A stretch of DNA of 6,502 nucleotides, taken from assembly GCA_011390435.1 (NCBI GenBank), contig JAABSK010000163.1, positions 1 to 6,502 on the forward strand, given 5' to 3'. Below, one piece after another: positions 3,932 through 6,502 of this stretch. Made by a program: the position numbers and the translations under genes. The DNA comes from Desulfobacteraceae bacterium (GTDB taxonomy: Bacteria; Desulfobacterota; Desulfobacteria; Desulfobacterales; Desulfobacteraceae). The notes below the pieces were generated by a model that saw only the letters and a list, made by a program, of their open reading frames with translations, ran no database searches and was not told where the DNA came from. Within the stretch, counting starts at the first letter, position 1, and the number at the start of each line of letters is the position of its first letter.

Positions 3932-5587
3932 ATGAATGAAAACCAGCCAGACATCCTGTTTATCATGTTTGACCAGATGGCGGCCCGGGCCCTTCCCTGT
4001 TACGGCCATCCAGTGGTCAAAACACCCCATATTTCACAGCTGGCCAGGCAAGGCGTTGTGTTTGAAAATGCATACTGCAACAGTCCCCTTTGCGCACCGT
4101 CCCGGTTTTCCATGATGTCGGGCCGCCTGCCGTCCGGCATCGGCGCATTTGACAACGGGGCGCTTTTTCCTGAAGATGTGCCGACAATCGCCCACCACCT
4201 GCGTGACCAGGGATATTACACCTGTCTTTCAGGCAAAATGCATTTTATTGGCGCAGACCAGTGCCATGGGTTTGAGGACCGGTTGACAACCGATATCTAT
4301 CCTGCGGATTTTGGCTGGACACCTGACTGGGACAATGCTGAAAAGCGGCCGGCCTGGTACCACAACATGCTGAGCGTGGTACAGGCAGGTCCCTGCATAA
4401 CAAGCAATCAGATCGATTTTGATGAGGCAGTGGCATTTCACTCTGTCCGGAAAATAGATGCACTGGCCCGCAAACCAGACCGCCGTCCTTTTTTTCTCTT
4501 GGCCTCTTTTACCCATCCCCATGACCCATTTGCCATGACACAAGATTACTGGGACCTGTACACCGATGACAGAATCGATATGCCGGCAGTAAAAAAAATC
4601 CCTTATGAAGAGCTGGACCCCCACAGCCGGCGGCTGTATCACATCAGTGCCATGGGCGAATATGAACAGACCCAAGAGCGCGTCCGCCGTGCCCGCCATG
4701 CATACTACAGCGAACTTTCCTATGCAGATGCCAAGGTGGGACAGCTCATGGCCACCCTGGAAAAAACAAAACTTGCAGACAACACCCTTGTCATCATCAC
4801 CTCAGATCATGGAGATATGCTGGGAGAACGCGGGTTATGGTACAAAATGACACACTTTGACTGGGCTGCAAAAGTTCCCCTGATCATCAATTTTCCAAAA
4901 CGATTTTCTCCAGGGCGTGTGAAACAGCCAGTCTCCCTGGTGGATCTTCTGCCCACCCTGACAGACATTGCATCATTGGACAATCCCCCCCGGCATAGGA
5001 ATACCCTGGACGGCAACAGCCTGCTGCCCCTTCTCAACAAGGAAGATGAAGATGAAAATGCGGCCGTGTATGGAGAAATTTTGTGTGAAGGCGCTGTGTC
5101 CCCGGTTCTGATGATCCGGCAGGGGCGGTACAAGTACATCTATTGTGACCGGGATCCGGAACAGCTGCATGACCTTAAAAAAGATCCGGATGAAACCAGA
5201 AACCTGGCACAGCTGGCGGAATACCGGTCAGTGTGCGCCAGATTCCGCTGCAAGGTCATGGAAAAATGGCACCCGGCCGAACTGGAGAACAAAGTCAAAC
5301 ACAGCCAGCACCGCAGACAGCTGATAGACCGGGCCGTCAGAAAAGGCAGGCTCCTGTCCTGGGATTTCCAGCCCTTTGAAGATGCTGCGCAAACCTACAT
5401 GCGCAGCCACCTGGATCTCAATACACTCGAACAAAGTGCCCGGTTTCCGCATCCGGACATCCCTGACCCGGATGGTGAACAGGTCAGAAAAAAAGAGAAT
5501 ACGGGTATTGTGGCCTGTGTGCTGAGCAAGACCATTCAGCCGAAAATCCGCCCTGACACACCGCACCATCCCCCCAGGGCAGTCTGA
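3932..5587 (+). CDS. betC: Choline-sulfatase (Cys-type, formylglycine-dependent)
   Basis: 551 residues. It hydrolyses choline-O-sulfate to choline and sulfate. No signal peptide is visible, so it acts in the cytoplasm on imported substrate. The active-site motif is Cys54-A-P-S-R58 within YCNSPLCAPSRFSMMSGRLP, with Cys54 the residue turned into formylglycine. Metal and catalytic residues visible are Asp14 (FDQ), Lys102 and His104 (SGKMHF), and Asp292-His293 (TSDHGD). Marks of the choline-sulfatase branch rather than a general arylsulfatase are the segment TTDIYPADFGWTPDW and the C-terminal domain with WDFQPFEDAAQTYMRSHLDL, typical of BetC. The last ~45 residues (from about 507) are charged and proline-rich and lie beyond the usual BetC end of roughly 505-512. 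The start has GAGG at 3921-3924 with a 7-base spacer. It lies behind a sigma-54 promoter and downstream of its maturase and presumed activator. No betA, betB or betI is seen in this window. Confidence 0.95.
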   Translation: MNENQPDILFIMFDQMAARALPCYGHPVVKTPHISQLARQGVVFENAYCNSPLCAPSRFSMMSGRLPSGIGAFDNGALFPEDVPTIAHHLRDQGYYTCLSGKMHFIGADQCHGFEDRLTTDIYPADFGWTPDWDNAEKRPAWYHNMLSVVQAGPCITSNQIDFDEAVAFHSVRKIDALARKPDRRPFFLLASFTHPHDPFAMTQDYWDLYTDDRIDMPAVKKIPYEELDPHSRRLYHISAMGEYEQTQERVRRARHAYYSELSYADAKVGQLMATLEKTKLADNTLVIITSDHGDMLGERGLWYKMTHFDWAAKVPLIINFPKRFSPGRVKQPVSLVDLLPTLTDIASLDNPPRHRNTLDGNSLLPLLNKEDEDENAAVYGEILCEGAVSPVLMIRQGRYKYIYCDRDPEQLHDLKKDPDETRNLAQLAEYRSVCARFRCKVMEKWHPAELENKVKHSQHRRQLIDRAVRKGRLLSWDFQPFEDAAQTYMRSHLDLNTLEQSARFPHPDIPDPDGEQVRKKENTGIVACVLSKTIQPKIRPDTPHHPPRAV

Positions 5588-5644
5588 CAGGTGCCGGTCC
5601 GGTAAAACAAGAGGTATCCTGTGTGATCTGCTGATAAAATCTAT

Positions 5645-5673
5645 TTGACAGATATGGCTGCCGGGGCTATTTT
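5645..5673 (+). promoter_or_regulatory. Sigma-70 promoter of the EamA transporter gene
   Basis: A perfect TTGACA (5645-5650), a 17-base spacer, then TATTTT (5668-5673). The predicted start near 5680 leaves about 37 bases before the ATG at 5717. It suggests the transporter is expressed independently of the sigma-54 control of betC. I see no convincing rho-independent terminator between 5588 and 5644. Confidence 0.65.
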
Positions 5674-5716
5674 ACACTCCTGGCAGAAACAATGGATCTC
5701 AAGGACCGCTGAACAT

Positions 5717-6502
5717 ATGCAACCATCCACAACCCGAACCGTTCTCATGGATGCCCGGATGGCAGGACCCTTGTTCATGCTGTCTGCCGCCCTTTTTTTT
5801 ACCCTCATGTCCACCTTGGTCAAACTGATGCCGGACCATTACACGGTCTGGCACCTGGGATTTATCCGCTGCTTTGGCGGGATGCTGGTGCTGACAACCG
5901 TGTTCAGCCGCAGAAAAAATCCCTTTAAAGGACACAAAATCCCGCTGCTGATCCTCAGGGGCTGTTCCGGCTCTCTGGCCTTTTTTTTTGTGGTGTCTGC
6001 CCTGCGCACCCTGCCCATGTCCACGGCAGTGGTGCTGTTTTATTCCTATCCTGCCTTTGCCGCCCTGTTCGGGTTCATCATATACAAAGAACAGGTGAAC
6101 CGGCTGCAGATAGCCTGCATTGCCGTGCTGCTGACAGGGGTGGCCATTTTGTTTGACTTCAGGCTTTCCACCAATGCCCTGGGCCAGGCCATGGCCATTA
6201 TCGGGGCCCTGCTGGCCGGATTCACGGTCACCATTATCCGGTCTCTGCGGGAGCACAACGGCCCGGTGATCATCTATTTTTATTTCTGTACCATGGGCAC
6301 TTTGGCCACCCTTCCCTATTGCCTCTTTCACCCGATTGTTCCTGCATCAGCTGTCGAATGGACCATGAGCGCAGGTATTATTGCGGTGTCGGTGGCAGCC
6401 CAGCTGCTCATGAACCAGGGGTTTTTCTTCTGCAGGGGCTTTGAAGGGGCAGCATATATGTCCAGCGAAACCCTGTTTACAGCGGTGGTGGGCATTGTCT
6501 TT
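5717..6502 (+). CDS. EamA/DMT-family membrane transporter, C-terminus cut by window edge
   Basis: The first 262 residues are visible with no stop; family members are usually about 290-300 residues, so about 30-40 are missing. About nine hydrophobic segments can be seen (roughly 17-37, 44-62, 76-96, 98-122, 129-147, 155-174, 184-204, 217-236 and 245-262), consistent with the ten-helix, two-EamA-repeat inner-membrane drug/metabolite transporter fold. The end of repeat one (LPMSTAVVLFYSYPAFAALF, then YKEQVNRLQ and GVAILF) is characteristic. The ATG at 5717 has AAGGA at 5702-5705 about 11 bases upstream, rather far, so later Met codons (residues 11 or 15) could be the true start. Substrate cannot be told from sequence; the family includes metabolite exporters and some importers. 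Adjacency to betC makes a link to choline, betaine or choline sulfate possible, but the separate promoter argues for caution. Confidence 0.88.
   Translation, partial: MQPSTTRTVLMDARMAGPLFMLSAALFFTLMSTLVKLMPDHYTVWHLGFIRCFGGMLVLTTVFSRRKNPFKGHKIPLLILRGCSGSLAFFFVVSALRTLPMSTAVVLFYSYPAFAALFGFIIYKEQVNRLQIACIAVLLTGVAILFDFRLSTNALGQAMAIIGALLAGFTVTIIRSLREHNGPVIIYFYFCTMGTLATLPYCLFHPIVPASAVEWTMSAGIIAVSVAAQLLMNQGFFFCRGFEGAAYMSSETLFTAVVGIVF

Noticed and set aside
5588..5644. Rho-independent terminator after betC
   Set aside because: CCGGTCCGG and ACAGG/CCTGT repeats are present but do not form a compact GC stem followed by a T-run.
5699..6331. 210-residue minus-strand open frame opposite the EamA gene
   Set aside because: Low-complexity Gly/Gln/His/Lys-rich translation with no recognisable domain; it is the antisense of a convincing ten-helix transporter gene.

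Overview
The window looks like part of the chromosome of an anaerobic, moderate-G+C proteobacterium, most likely a sulfate reducer related to Desulfobacteraceae (Desulfobacula/Desulfotignum-like). This is inferred from an oxygen-independent sulfatase maturase, a PAS-type sigma-54 activator, a sensor with a Cache-like periplasmic domain, and the general style of the proteins and intergenic DNA. No marker gene fixes the taxonomy.

Left part, minus strand (1-796): the first 215 residues of a membrane sensor run off the left edge. Its predicted periplasmic part carries a Met/His-rich stretch. Just upstream, overlapping it by ATGA, is a short reading frame (about 51 codons) that opens only through a -1 shift at a T7 run. 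It is either a broken gene or a candidate programmed-frameshift gene.

Divergent intergenic region (797-981): an A/T-rich stretch with back-to-back sigma-70-like promoter candidates and a 9-bp-periodic repeat.

Central part, plus strand (982-5587): a coherent choline-sulfate module. A 24-codon ORF (982-1056) overlaps by ATGA the anaerobic sulfatase-maturating enzyme (anSME, 1053-2192). The anSME in turn overlaps by ATGA a PAS-AAA+-Fis sigma-54 activator (2189-3658). A 273-bp regulatory region follows, with two perfect CGACA-N4-TGTCG dyads, an A/T-rich stretch, a possible IHF site and a -24/-12 promoter with exact GG-N10-G spacing. It precedes betC, a Cys-type choline-sulfatase (3932-5587). Proposed logic: the activator responds to a signal, binds the dyads and switches on betC through sigma-54. 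The anSME converts Cys54 of BetC to formylglycine without oxygen. BetC then releases choline and sulfate in the cytoplasm.

Right part (5588-6502): a good TTGACA-N17-TATTTT promoter drives an EamA/DMT-family membrane transporter, cut by the right edge. Its link to choline sulfate is unproven.
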